Positions 10,188 to 21,535 of a stretch of DNA of 64,000 bases are shown here, piece by piece. The DNA is from Chrysogorgia sp. JL179-B06. Its lineage: Eukaryota > Cnidaria > Anthozoa > Scleralcyonacea > Chrysogorgiidae. Each line of letters starts with the position of its first letter. The stretch's first letter is position 1. The translations under genes were made by a program, and so were the position numbers. The DNA is taken from positions 1,432,501 to 1,496,500 of the forward strand of contig JAYKKM010000159.1 in assembly GCA_035772405.1 (NCBI GenBank). The letters run 5' to 3'. A model generated the notes under the pieces. The model ran no database searches. It had not been told where the DNA came from and worked only from the letters and a program-made list of their open reading frames with translations.

Positions 10188-11098
10188 GTGTACATACATA
10201 AACAGTAGGTGTGGATTCTCCGCGTCAGCCTGAACGAAATAACTAAACTTGTCGACGTTTCAAGCGAACGCCCTTCGTCAGGAGAGTTCGTGTTACAATA
10301 TACTGTGCTCCTTGCGCGCCTAAATTGCAGAATACCCGTCCACTCACTGTCACTGTTCTTTTGTGTTCGTATATTATGTAGTATGCTTCTTACTCGTACT
10401 CAAATAAGCCACCCAAAATACCAATGCATTATGTTGTTATGGTTCGTTATCATAGAGGCTAGGTCATTGCGTATAAACGCGAACGATTCCTATATAAACT
10501 ATGACAATAACAATGTTATTGCCTCGTTCTTTAAAAACCTTATTTGACTTACACACGCGAACGAGGTCGATGCGTATAAACTATGACAATAATAATGTTA
10601 TGTAAAAACCTGTATCCATATATTCATAATCAACTTTATTCACAGTCATTGACTGTTGCCTCGTTCTACGGTAAAACCTCGTATCCTGCATAATATATTC
10701 ACAATCAACGCAGTAACGCGCAATAATAATACTAACTAGGAGCAATCAAAGATTATGTAAGTGCGTTCGACGCATGACCAAATGGTGAATGAAGATTTGT
10801 TTACAAACATCACGGTGTACAACATAAACAGTAGGTGTGGATTCTCGTCAGCCTCAAAGAGATAAGAAAACTTCTCGACGTTTCAAGCCAAGACCCTTCG
10901 TCAGGAGAGTTCCTGTTTCAATATACTGTGCTCCTTGCGCGCCTAAATTGCAGAATACCCGTCCACTGTCACTGTTCTTTTGTGTTCGTATATTATGTAG
11001 TATGCTTCTTACTCGTACTCAAATAAGCCAGTCAAAATACCAATACATTATGTTGTTATGGTTCGTTCTCATAGAGGCTAGGTCATTGCGTATTTTCA
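10188..11098. repeat. Diverged direct repeat pair (10188-10480 and 10812-11098)
   Basis: Two roughly 290-bp copies share AACAGTAGGTGTGGATTCTC, CAATATACTGTGCTCCTTGC and ATTATGTAGTATGCTTCTTA. Each contains a CGACGTTTCAAG...CCCTTCGTCAGGAG motif also seen near 14943 and 15000. Small ORFs in them are not conserved in frame. The spacer (10481-10811) is AT-rich and ends with another dispersed repeat (10738-10800). Confidence 0.85.
10738..10800 (+). repeat. Dispersed GGAGYAATCAAAGATTATG repeat, copy 1
   Basis: Shares GGAGCAATCAAAGATTATGT and GCGTTCGACGCATG with copies at 15131-15245 (same strand) and 17408-17512 (opposite strand). The latter two also share a longer 3' part ending at 'ataaagctaatatata' and are joined to (AT)n tracts. 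Confidence 0.75.
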
Positions 11099-11099
11099 A

Positions 11100-12512
11100 A
11101 ATCTTCTCAGTAAAGAAATCGGCCAAATCATTATAGCCACGTTTACTTTGGTTTCGTAGGATGGCAGTTTCTGTTCAGCCTTCCGATGCATGACCTTATT
11201 ATATTTGAAAAGAGCCCTCATATTTGAAAATTAAAGAGCCCCTACACCCTTCCCGTCTAACTAATCCCTAGGTGATACATATGTCACCATCATTGCGTTG
11301 CTTGAAAAATATCAAAGCCGCAACTTGCCAGTTATTTTTATCACTGTTGACCCTCCCAAGAGCGAAGACGAACACAATTAAGATAGCTGAAAATACTGAC
11401 GAACGCAACATTTATGCGGATCTGCAGCAATGCTATGATGTGGATATTGATTGGTCTTTGATACCAACAAAGTTGCACAATGTGAGTATTTCCTGGACCC
11501 AGGTTCTTTTTAATTTACATCCATTTATAGCTTCATAATAGCTGTTATTGGAAAAAGATGGGATGAGCTTTTAAGTTATTTATGGCGCCAAAACACAGTT
11601 GTGCAATACTATTTTCTTAATAGGTTTGTGAAATATGGGCCAAGACCCGTTAGGGTTAGAAAACTCGTTAGGCGATAGTAATTGACTATTATATACGCAT
11701 GCGCCACTGCTAAGATTCACGATTATCGTGAATCCTGACTTGTTTGACAATTAAGGATAATCGTGAATCTCATGTGAGAGACTATGTTGGCCAAGAATAT
11801 GAAGCAAAAAAAAACACGGTTTTGATTGGCATTATATCGTTGGTGGCTTATACAATGGGACATGCGTTCCTCACAGTTAAAGAAGCCTGGAATGAACCAG
11901 TTGTAATTTAGGTGAGCACATGAATCAGAATAAACGTCATAAAATTACATTTGTGTTGCGTTAATTTTTGTTGCGTTCTCTCTATTGTTTTGGGAAAACA
12001 TTCTAACAAACTATTTAACACCGTGTTAACGTTCTGTATATTGGAACTAGCGAGTATCGTCGTCGGTCAATCCTGTCCTAGCTTAACTGCCTTTACTGAC
12101 TTACCGGTAACTCTCTATACAAAAACGTAATAATTAATACACTTCGCTTTTACGCCATTTTACACCACATCGTCAATATTTATAATGCGCATAAACAATG
12201 AAATGAAACTACACTGTGTAAATCGGTTTTAATCATTCACATATATATTATGCACCATACTCTAGTCAGTCACTCATGTGCAAAAACTCTTGCTCACAGC
12301 TGCACATTATATATTTGAGAATTGAGGGGATTAACTGAAATCGCGTTGGCGGTGGTCGCGTCATTTCACAACGTGGCGTCGCTTACTGTTCAAGAGTATT
12401 CGTGTAAAACGCGTAAAAGTAAAGCTTATTTGCGTTGCCTAACGTTTTTTTATAAAAAATGAAGTTCGCGGACGATCTTTGCCACCCGCTGTAACTCATG
12501 TTATTGACCAAT
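11100..12512. other. Non-coding stretch, no supported gene
   Basis: AT-rich sequence with only short frames. The longest (11272-11538, 88 codons) has no recognisable domain. A short palindrome GATTCACGATTATCGTGAATC lies near 11713. Confidence 0.5.
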
Positions 12513-13078
12513 TTAGCAAAAAATGCCACCAGAAAAAATGGCACCGTGAATCTCACCGGGAAAATGACACCGGTAAAAATGGCACTAAATTAATAAACCA
12601 AACTAAATAATTAAAAAGACTATAATGTTTAAATAGAAATCTGGTTCCTTCCAACACCTCTCAAAAACTCTCTAACGACCATATGAAACTTTCATCGTAT
12701 TTATGAGCTTTCGAGAAATCATTATCATAGCAGCATCAGTGCAACGTATCAGTGCAACATAATTGTATCAACATAATTGTATCATTCAAAGCATCAGTAT
12801 TCAGTGCAACATAATTGTATGACTCAAGTATATTGGAATTTGCTAAATTAATGGCAATAACTTATTGAGATGCTAATTCTATAGAAATTCACAATTGAAA
12901 GGTATGCATAACTCATTTAATGGTATGTTTTTCGCCGAAAATGTGTAGCGAAAATTACAGTTTGAGTTTCATGGGTAGTGCCATTTTTTCCGTGTCACTC
13001 ATTATTCCGGTGCCATTTTTACGGTTGCCGTTTCTTCCGGTGACATTTTTACCGGTATCATTCCGCTCACCGTTTATC
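12513..13078. mobile_element. MITE-like element with ACCGGTAAAAATGGCACC subterminal repeats
   Basis: The left end (12513-12600) has repeated AAAATGGCACCG, GAAAATGACACCGG and TAAAAATGGCAC units. The right end (12965-13078) has the same units inverted (GTGCCATTTTT, CCGGTGACATTTTTACCGG). The centre of about 365 bp is non-coding. This is the architecture of repeated short motifs in mirror orientation at both ends that the larger elements show. Confidence 0.55.
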
Positions 13079-13196
13079 ACACTGTGTTACCAGGCACAGT
13101 GTGGTAGAGTTTGAGTAACTGTCGTCGGTCGTGGTCGATAAATATTATTTTTAACGTTAATGTAACGCAACGTAGTGTAATATAACACTACAGCTG

Positions 13197-14052
13197 TGCC
13201 TCAAACGTATATGAAATGGCTTGAAAATACGTCCACTTTCCATCATCTAATAAACTGTGCCGACGATATAAACATTTAATACGCTGCATCCAGGCATACT
13301 TTGTTTGTAGGATTGAACACCGTGTAATATTAACTCATGGTGTAACCATCATATAAATGAATGTTTTAAACGGTAAATTCAATCCCGAAACATCTCATTT
13401 TACCGCATGGAATACCTTGGTCAAGGTTATTATCTATGTTTTATGTTGTTTGCATTTTTTTCATGCGGTGAAATTTTTTCTGATTTTCCCATACACTTTT
13501 CAAAAACAACAATTTCGTTTAAATAATTAAGTAAAACAGTTAAAAGACTCCAAGTTATCAACTGCGACTTTTTTGTTACGACCTACTCATTCCATTGAGT
13601 TCTAGTAGTGTATTTGCCTGAGATAAACTAGAGTCCAGACCAAAACCAACCAATGCTCGCCGCTACAAATTTAGTTCGACTCTAGCTTTGACGTTTAAAA
13701 TCAAGGTCCAAAGTCGAAGTTTTACTATTGAACACCATAACTCCATAAGTTTGACGTTTCGACTATACATTACTATAAAGGCGTCACCCCTACTACCGCT
13801 ACACTTCCTAATTATAAGCTCTGCCTCAAGCGTATATGAAATGGCTTGAAAATACGTCCACTTTCCATAATTCTATGATCTAATAAACTGTGCCGACGAT
13901 TTAATACGCTGGATCCAGGCATACGTTGTTTCTAGGGTTAATTAAAAATCCCTTACCGTGTAATATTAACTGCTGTAACCATCATATAAATGAATATTTT
14001 AAATTCAATCCCGAAACATGTCATTTTGCCGCATGGAATACCTTGGCCAAGG
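13197..14052. repeat. Direct duplication (13197-13437 and 13823-14052)
   Basis: The copies lie about 625 bp apart and share CGTATATGAAATGGCTTGAA, AATACGTCCACTTTCCAT, TAATAAACTGTGCCGACGAT and CGCATGGAATACCTTGG, with small indels. Non-coding. The sequence between them shows nothing recognisable. Confidence 0.85.
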
Positions 14053-14250
14053 TTTATTAGCGCACGCAGAGAGCCTTGCAAAAATATGTGATCAGTATCG
14101 GCGGCATCAAAAAGCGCATGGTTATTATTATATCTATGTTTTATGTTGTTTTGATTTTTCTGATGCCTACCATTCTCCGCCTTTATTTACCAAATTTATA
14201 ATTTATTTTTAAACTTGGCATTTTTGCAACAACTAATCCGCCAGCCAACT

Positions 14251-14778
14251 CAGTGACAGACATGTTAATTCGCTTCCATATCATTTTCTTCTCGGTAGAT
14301 GAGCAATCTGAACTCACCATTCGATTTCTCATACAACTCTGCGTACAATAACATGCAATTCGCCCTTTCAATTTTAAACTACTATTTATTTGAAATTTTT
14401 CAACTTCCGTTATGTAGCGCGCGCTTCTTGACTCAGTGACAGACATGTTAATTCGCTTCCATATCATTTTCTGCTCGGTAGATGAGCAATCTGAACACAC
14501 CATTCGATTCCTTATACAATTCTGCGTACAATAACATGCAATTCGCCCTTTCAATTTTCAAACTACTATTTATTTGAAATTTTTCAACTTCCGTTATGTA
14601 GCGCGCGCTTCTTGACTCAGTGACAGACATGTTAATTCGCTTCGATATCATTTTCTGCTCGGTAGATGAGCAATCTGAACACACCATTCGATTCCTTATA
14701 CAATTCTGCGTGTAATAACATCCAATTCGCCCTTTCAATTTTCAAACTACTATTTTTCAAATTCCATCATGTAGCGCG

Positions 14779-14780
<2 letters not shown>
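14251..14780. repeat. 184-bp tandem repeat, three copies
   Basis: Units start at CAGTGACAGACATGTTAATT at 14251, 14434 and 14618 (spacing 183 and 184). Each contains GGTAGATGAGCAATCTGAAC and ends near GTAGCGCGCG. The third copy runs straight into an (AT)n tract. Minus-strand ORFs through it are repeat artefacts. Confidence 0.95.

Positions 14781-14857
<77 letters not shown>
14781..14857. repeat. (AT)n tract
   Basis: About 38 uninterrupted AT dinucleotides following the 184-bp repeats. Confidence 0.95.
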
Positions 14858-14861
<4 letters not shown>

Positions 14862-14890
14862 AGAGTGCTGCGTAGACAGTGTTTTTGAAT

Positions 14891-15072
14891 ATATAGCAAA
14901 GTGAAAAGGTGGTAAACTGCCAAGAATTTAGTGACGAGATACTGACGTTTCGAGCGGAGCCCTTCATCAGAGTAAGACCAATATTTACCATCATTACTCT
15001 GATGAAGGGCTCCGCTCGAAACGTCAGTATCTCGTCACTAAATTCTTGGCAGTTTACCACCTTTTCACTTTG

Positions 15073-15081
<9 letters not shown>
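14891..15081. repeat. Long perfect inverted repeat (foldback) between (AT)n tracts
   Basis: The left arm begins ATATAGCAAAGTGAAAAGG and continues through TGACGAGATACTGACGTTTC and GAGCGGAGCCCTTCATCAGA. The right arm is its exact mirror, ending CCTTTTCACTTTGCTATAT. Arms are about 85 bp around a 19-bp centre (accaatatttaccatcatt). It is flanked closely by (AT)n at 14781-14857 and directly at about 15075-15135. Confidence 0.95.
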
Positions 15082-15122
<41 letters not shown>

Positions 15123-15130
15123 TTATATAT

Positions 15131-15245
15131 ATAGGAGTAATCAAAGATTATGTAATTGCGTTCGACGCATGTGGACCAGTAAATGGCGAACGAAGATTGG
15201 CAATTATGCTGTAAAGAATTGCGGTGAAAATAAATAAAGCTAATA
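15131..15245 (+). repeat. Dispersed GGAGYAATCAAAGATTATG repeat, copy 2
   Basis: Matches the reverse complement of 17408-17512 through GTGGACCAGTAAATGG, AATTATGCTGTAA and AAAATAAATAAAGCTAATAT. Both copies sit against (AT)n. Confidence 0.85.
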
Positions 15246-15741
15246 TATATACTGTATATATACTACAGACGGTACCTTTCGACCTTTTGCGCCTCATCAG
15301 TGTAGTGCTGATGAGCAGGATGAAGATAACTGCTATTTACAGTCACCCTTGCCTTTTTGCCTTCGACGAAGGAGAACGCATTCTAATCTTGCATGTTATG
15401 GGTTACTTGTGCTTTACAGCTAAAAGAAATCAAGATAAAATCTTTCCCCTTTTTGAATAAATTACCATTTTGGAATTTGGAATAAATTATGGCATTAGCC
15501 AGCAGAATGATGCTAGAAATTTTCTATAGCACGGAGGATCAAATAAATAGAATGTAGAATATAAACCACGTATAAAGGCGATCATATATATATATATATA
15601 TATATATAGGCGTGTAATAAATAACATATGGTAATCATATGGCGCGTTTATAAAGTCAAAATTCAATCTGATCATTTGAACACCATACATCTAATTCGAA
15701 ACATTTACTAGTATGATCTATACATACTGAAGTAACTAAAT

Positions 15742-16764
15742 GTCAAATTCTACTTTATGCCGATGATACAGTGGTATATTTTAGTCATAAGAACGTTTCC
15801 CATTTGGAAACAATCCTAAATGAAGAAGTGAATAAGATAGCAAAATGGATGTCGGAAAATCATCTAACGCTAAATTTGAAAAAAGGAAAAACTGAATTTC
15901 TTTTGTTTGGGACTGCCAAAAGACTGAACAAAGAATAGTCTTCTCCTATCAACATCAAGGTTAGCGGTGAACATGTAAATCAAACCATGCAATACAAGTA
16001 CTTGGGTGTACTATTTGACCACCATCTTACCTTTCATGAACAGGTTCGTATTGTTTACCACAAAACTTCTACGAGACTAAAGCTACTTAAACGAGTAAGG
16101 CACAATTTAACCACCTATGCAGCTGAGCGAATCTACCTAAATATGATCCAACCAATCATTGCACACTGTTCGACAGTATATCTTGGTCTGCCAACGTATT
16201 TGAAAGAAAAACTTCAATCAGTCCAAGATCGAGGAAAACAAATTGTGCTTTCGAAACAGACTGATGTTCAGTGGAAACCGATCTCGGAAATAATTAATCA
16301 AAAAACTATTCTGGATGTTCATAAAGCGATTCAACGAGTTTCTCCTCCCGTGTTCCATGACTACTTTAAATTCCTCAATCATGGGAAGAACACTCGAGGG
16401 GATAAGGTTGCTCCCTTATTGTCCCACGAATCAAATCCGAAGCAGGAAGAAAGACGTTTAACTTTCAAGGATGCAAATTATTTAATGAACTTCCCAAAGA
16501 TATGAAAATTGAAAAATCCGTCGTCAGATTCAAAGGAAAATTAAAATCTTTATAAACTGAATGCTTTTTAAGTACATTACTCTTAGTTAGTATTTTTATT
16601 TATCTTATTTTAAGATTTATGAACTTTTAACTTTTATTGACTTTTATAGTATAGTTTTGTTATTGGTTAATGTAGATAAGTACAGGTCCTTGTAGGATAA
16701 CAGCATTTATTGTAATAGCTGAACGAGTTAACCTGTATAAAGATGATTAATAATAATAATAAAC
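15742..16764 (+). mobile_element. LINE 3' fragment with reverse-transcriptase remnant
   Basis: 5'-truncated plus-strand non-LTR retrotransposon. Coding starts in the RT palm with KCQILLYADDTVVYFS (YADD catalytic motif, about 15756). It passes an in-frame TAG at 15936, continues from NIKVSGEHVN and QYKYLGVLFDHHLTFHEQV through the thumb and C-terminal region, then shifts frame near 16470 (CKLFNELPKDMKIEKSVVRF) to a stop near 16555. Two disabling changes make it dead. A 3' UTR of about 190 bp ends in (AAT)n at about 16748-16764. The layout fits L2/CR1/Jockey-like clades. Confidence 0.9.
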
Positions 16765-17344
16765 GTGCAAGCTGCGCGAAGTTATAAATTTTCCATTCAA
16801 GCGACACTTTGCCAAATCGAACTTCATTATTGTAATATTTGCTGACTTATCTAGCGGTCGAACGGTCATATTTCAAATCGAACTAACGAACGGGAATGCG
16901 GGATGTCACCGTTGTCAAAACATTGAGGTTTTCATAGTGTCTTCTTGAATTAAGACGCTGTCGTTTGTTGCCGTGTTCCAGTCGATAACAATGTAAACCA
17001 CGTATCAAGGCGATCATGCCCAATCCATGGCCTTCTCATTTTAAAATAACATACATAATGTCAAATTTGATCACCATACATCTAATTCGAACAACATTTA
17101 CTCGAAACGAGCAAGCCTCGTGAAGTTATAAATATCCATTCAAGCGAAAGTTTTGCCAAATCGAACTTCACGATTGTAATATTTCTGAATTGAACGATTT
17201 ACAGGTATCTGGCGGTCAACTCTCAAATCGAACAAACGAACGGGAAATATACCTTCCTAATATTAAAATAACGTACGGAAATCACTCAGGATGTCACCGT
17301 TGTCAAAAACATTGAAGTTACAGTGTTTCCTTCAATTAAGACGC
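16765..17344. other. Non-coding repeat-rich stretch
   Basis: Internal near-duplications share AACGAACGGGAA (about 16884 and 17236) and TCACCGTTGTCAAAA (about 16905 and 17295). No gene supported. Confidence 0.5.
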
Positions 17345-17346
17345 TG

Positions 17347-17412
<66 letters not shown>
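17345..17412. repeat. (AT)n tract
   Basis: About 34 AT units. It borders copy 3 of the GGAGYAATCAAAGATTATG repeat. Confidence 0.95.
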
Positions 17413-17620
<208 letters not shown>

Positions 17621-17637
17621 TTATGTAGAGCTATATA

Positions 17638-17931
17638 TATTTTTCCTTCACCATAAATCCTTTCTACATGTAGTTTGATCAAGTGAAATGCCAAATATTA
17701 CCTATAATATACCCAGAATCTTATCCCGGCATTACCACCACCATATATACAGAACTCGTGACTAGGCTCTTGGCAACGGCTTCCGTAGCTCAGTGGTCAG
17801 AGCACTGCACTAGCATCGCAGGTTCAATTCCAGCATGATTCCAGCCGGAAGGCCTTGAAGTTGCATTTTTCGCGACTGGTCTTAAAATCTATGTATTCCA
17901 ACACTGGAAATTTTCCTTCACCATAAATCCT

Positions 17932-17936
<5 letters not shown>
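17638..17936 (+). mobile_element. tRNA-derived SINE-like insertion between direct repeats
   Basis: TTCCGTAGCTCAGTGGTCAG (A box, about 17780) and GCAGGTTCAATTCC (B box) form a tRNA-like head. The A-to-B distance is slightly short and I see no intact cloverleaf, so a tRNA gene is unlikely. The segment lies between two copies of TTTTCCTTCACCATAAATCC (17639 and 17910), each continuing TTTCTA. They could be target-site duplications or a local duplication. An (AT)n tract (17936-18001) follows. Confidence 0.55.

Positions 17937-18001
<65 letters not shown>
17936..18001. repeat. (AT)n tract
   Basis: About 32 AT units, followed by GCAAAGTGAAAAG, the same phrase that caps the foldback at 14891. Confidence 0.95.
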
Positions 18002-18862
18002 CAAAGTGAAAAGAGATTATCACTCTCGCTTCGCGACCTTGCTTGCGATAATTCGGAACTCACGCGGTGCGCTGCATTGTGCGATTGACAGATTGGGCGA
18101 CATGTGGTTGACCAAGTTATAAATTTTTCGTTTTGTCATTTTGGGAAAATTCCTCTATGATGCTTTGAGACATGCGTCTCCACATAATGCATTACACAAA
18201 GTATATTGAAAATTCATAATAAAATATTTAGAGCTCAAATTAGGCTTTTTAGGCGAGTTATTAAACTGTTTTGAAACTTGATCGCGTCATTAATCGAGTG
18301 CACAAGGCAATATGAACACTAAATACACTTCAATCGATCTTCAGCGAATTATTAAAACCCCATTCACACTATGACACTATGGCGCGCGAGTTACTCGCTC
18401 TTCGTCTTCAAGGATGAAGTCTGTCTTGCCTTTGCTATAAATAACGCCAACAACCCTAATCTATCTTTGACTTTTTAGACTTTTAATGTATGCAGTCGCC
18501 AGGCTTATGTATTCTCTTCGTGGTGTGTACTATAATAAGAGACAAAGTACTCGCGTCAACGGCAGACTACGTGAATATAAGTTTATTTCAATCCAAACCC
18601 TACATGATACAGTACTTTGGAAATATAAGCCCAAGTAGTCGTATTTTAAACCTACATAACCGCACGTCGGCAGTTCTGGGCCTGGAGCCGTTTGAAAAAT
18701 AAAATACATTTATCTATTAATCTATCGATAGCAGTGCGAGCCTTAGAAGATACGATTCCCTGATTATCGTAACTACAATATTGCTAAAACTCTAACGGTA
18801 ACTATTTCAATGTATTCTGTGTATTCGGCGTAAAGCCCAATTCAAATTACGAACGAAAAATA
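18002..18862. other. Non-coding stretch, no supported gene
   Basis: Only short frames. The 70-codon frame at 18490-18702 has a hydrophobic start but no recognisable domain. Confidence 0.45.
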
Positions 18863-21535
18863 GCCTCGCTAATGGACAATGGATTGTTCATTGAACCCAC
18901 TGGACAGAAAATATCCAGTCGCAAATACATTGTCCATTGGATCCATCTCACAATTATATGTCCATTGGACAACGCGCAGTGTCCATTGGATCCAATGGAC
19001 ATTTAAATGTCCATTGGACAATGCAGTATCCATTGGATCCAATGGATCCATTGGACCAATCGATCTGGCTAACACAGACACTATTATCCACATGGGGTCA
19101 ATCATACAAAATATGTTGACCGCAAACCTCCACATGAGGTCCATTGGACAAGTAAATGCCCATTGGACAACGCATCGTCCATTGGATCCAATGGACAATT
19201 AAATGTCCATTGGACAACGCAGTGTCCATTGGATCCAATGGATCCATTGGACAAATGGATTTTGGCTACCCCAACACCACCATCCACATGAGGTCCAACG
19301 GACAAGCAGTTGTCCAGTGGAACACAGCATTGTCCATTGGATCCATTGGACAAGTAAATGTCCATTGGACAACGCGTCGTCCATTGGATCCAATGGACAA
19401 TTAAATGTCCATTGGACAATTAAATGTCCATTGGACAACGCAGTGTCCATTGGATCCAATGGACAATTAAATGTCCATTGGACAACGCAGTGTCCATTGG
19501 ATCCAATGGATCCATTGGACAAATGGATTTTGGCTACCCCAATACCACCATCCACACGAGGTCCAACGGACAAGCAGTTGTCCAGTGGAACACAGCATTG
19601 TCCATTGGATCCATTGGACAAGTAAATGTCCATTGGACAAGTAAATGTCCATTGGACAAGTAAATGTCCATTGGACAACGCAGTGTCCATTGCATCCAAT
19701 GGACAATTCAATGTCCAGTGGACAACGAAGTGTCCATTGGATCCAATGGATCCATTGGACAAATGGATTTGGGCTACCCCAACACCACCATCCACATGAG
19801 GTCCAACGGACAAGCAGTTGTCCAGTGGAACACAGCATTGTCCATTGGATCCATTGGACAAGTAAATGTCTAGTGGACAACGCAGTGTCCATTGGATCCA
19901 ATGGACAATTCAATGTCCAGTAGACAACGCAGTGTCCATTGGATCCAATGGATCCATTGGACAAATGGATTTTGGCTACCCCAATACCACCATCCACATG
20001 AGGTCCAACGGACAAGCCGTTGTGCAGTGGAACACAGCATTGTCCATTGGATCCATTGGACAAGTAAATGTCCATTGGACAACGCAGTGTCCATTGGATC
20101 CAATGGACAATTAAATGTCCATTGTACAACGCAGTGTCCATTGGATCCAACGGATCCATTGGACAAATGGATTTTGGCTACCGCAACACCACCATCCACA
20201 TGAGGTCCAACGGAGAAGCAGTTGTCCAGTGGAACACAGCATTGTCCATTGGATCCATTGGACAAGTAAATGTCCATTGGACAACGCGTCGTCCATTGGA
20301 TCCAATGGACAATTAAATGTCCATTGGACAATTAAATGTCCATTGGACAACGCAGTGTCCATTGGATCCAATGGACAATTAAATGTCCATTGGACAACGC
20401 AGTGTCCATTGGATCCAATGGATCCATTGGACAAATGGATTTTGGCTACCCCAATACCACCATCCACACGAGGTCCAACGGACAAGCAGTTGTCCAGTGG
20501 AACACAGCATTGTCCATTGGATCCATTGGACAAGTAAATGTCCATTGGACAACGCAGTGTCCATTGCATCCAATGGACAATTCAATGTCCAGTGGACAAC
20601 GAAGTGTCCATTGGATCCAATGGATCCATTGGACAAATGGATTTGGGCTACCCCAACACCACCATCCACATGAGGTCCAACGGACAAGCAGTTGTCCAGT
20701 GGAACACAGCATTGTCCATTGGATCCATTGGACAAGTAAATGTCTAGTGGACAACGCAGTGTCCATTGGATCCAATGGACAATTCAATGTCCAGTAGACA
20801 ACGCAGTGTCCATTGGATCCAATGGATCCATTGGACAAATGGATTTTGGCTACCCCAATACCACCATCCACATGAGGTCCAACGGACAAGCCGTTGTCCA
20901 GTGGAACACAGCATTGTCCATTGGATCCATTGGACAAGTAAATGTCCATTGGACAACGCAGTGTCCATTGGATCCAATGGACAATTCAATGTCCAGTAGA
21001 CAACGCAGTGTCCATTGGATCCAATGGATCCATTGGACAAATGGATTTTGGCTACCCCAACACCGCCATCCACATGAGGTCCAACGGACAAGCAGTTGTC
21101 CAGTGGAACACAGCATTGTCCATTGGATCCATTGGACAAGTAAATGTCCATTGGACAACGCAGTGTCCATTGCATCCAATGGACAATTCAATGTCCAGTG
21201 GACAACGAAGTGTCCATTGGATCCAATGGATCCATTGGACAAATGGATTTGGGCTACCCCAACACCACCATCCACATGAGGTCCAACGGACAAGCAGTTG
21301 TCCAGTGGAACACAGCATTGTCCATTGGATCCATTGGACAAATAAATGTCTTGTGGACAACGCAGTGTCCATTGGATCCAATGGATCCATTGGACAAATG
21401 GATTTTGGCTACTCCAACACCACCATCCACATGAGGTCCAACGGACAAGCAGTTGTCCAGTGGAACACAGCATTGTCCATTGGATCCATTGGACAAGCAA
21501 ATGTCCATTGGACAACGCAGTGTCCATTGGTTCCA
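18863..21535. repeat. TCCATTGGA minisatellite, array 2, with higher-order structure
   Basis: About 2.67 kb of TCCATTGGA/TCCAATGGA units with linkers such as CAACGCAGTG and CAATTAAATG. A longer divergent segment (GGCTACCCCAACACCACCA then TCCACATGAGGTCC) recurs about eleven times (near 19258, 19526, 19766, 19966, 20168, 20436, 20640, 20839, 21042, 21245 and 21398), giving a higher-order unit of about 200-270 bp. A four-unit block is itself duplicated: 19203-19625 equals 20115-20537 almost base for base (offset 912), and the next segment has offset 874 because one copy lost two 19-bp units. Orientation is opposite to array 1. The array abuts truncated SGNH coding sequence at 21525-21535. Confidence 0.95.

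Noticed and set aside
11272..11538. 88-codon ORF (MIHMSPSLRCL...)
   Set aside because: No domain, atypical composition and no splice-linked partner found.
14767..15237. ORFs with YIYIYI runs and two ORFs with identical starts (MVNCQEFSDE)
   Set aside because: Translation of (AT)n and of the two arms of a perfect palindrome, not genes.
17777..17832. tRNA gene
   Set aside because: A and B boxes are present, but the anticodon arm is short and the stems do not close. A SINE head is the simpler reading.
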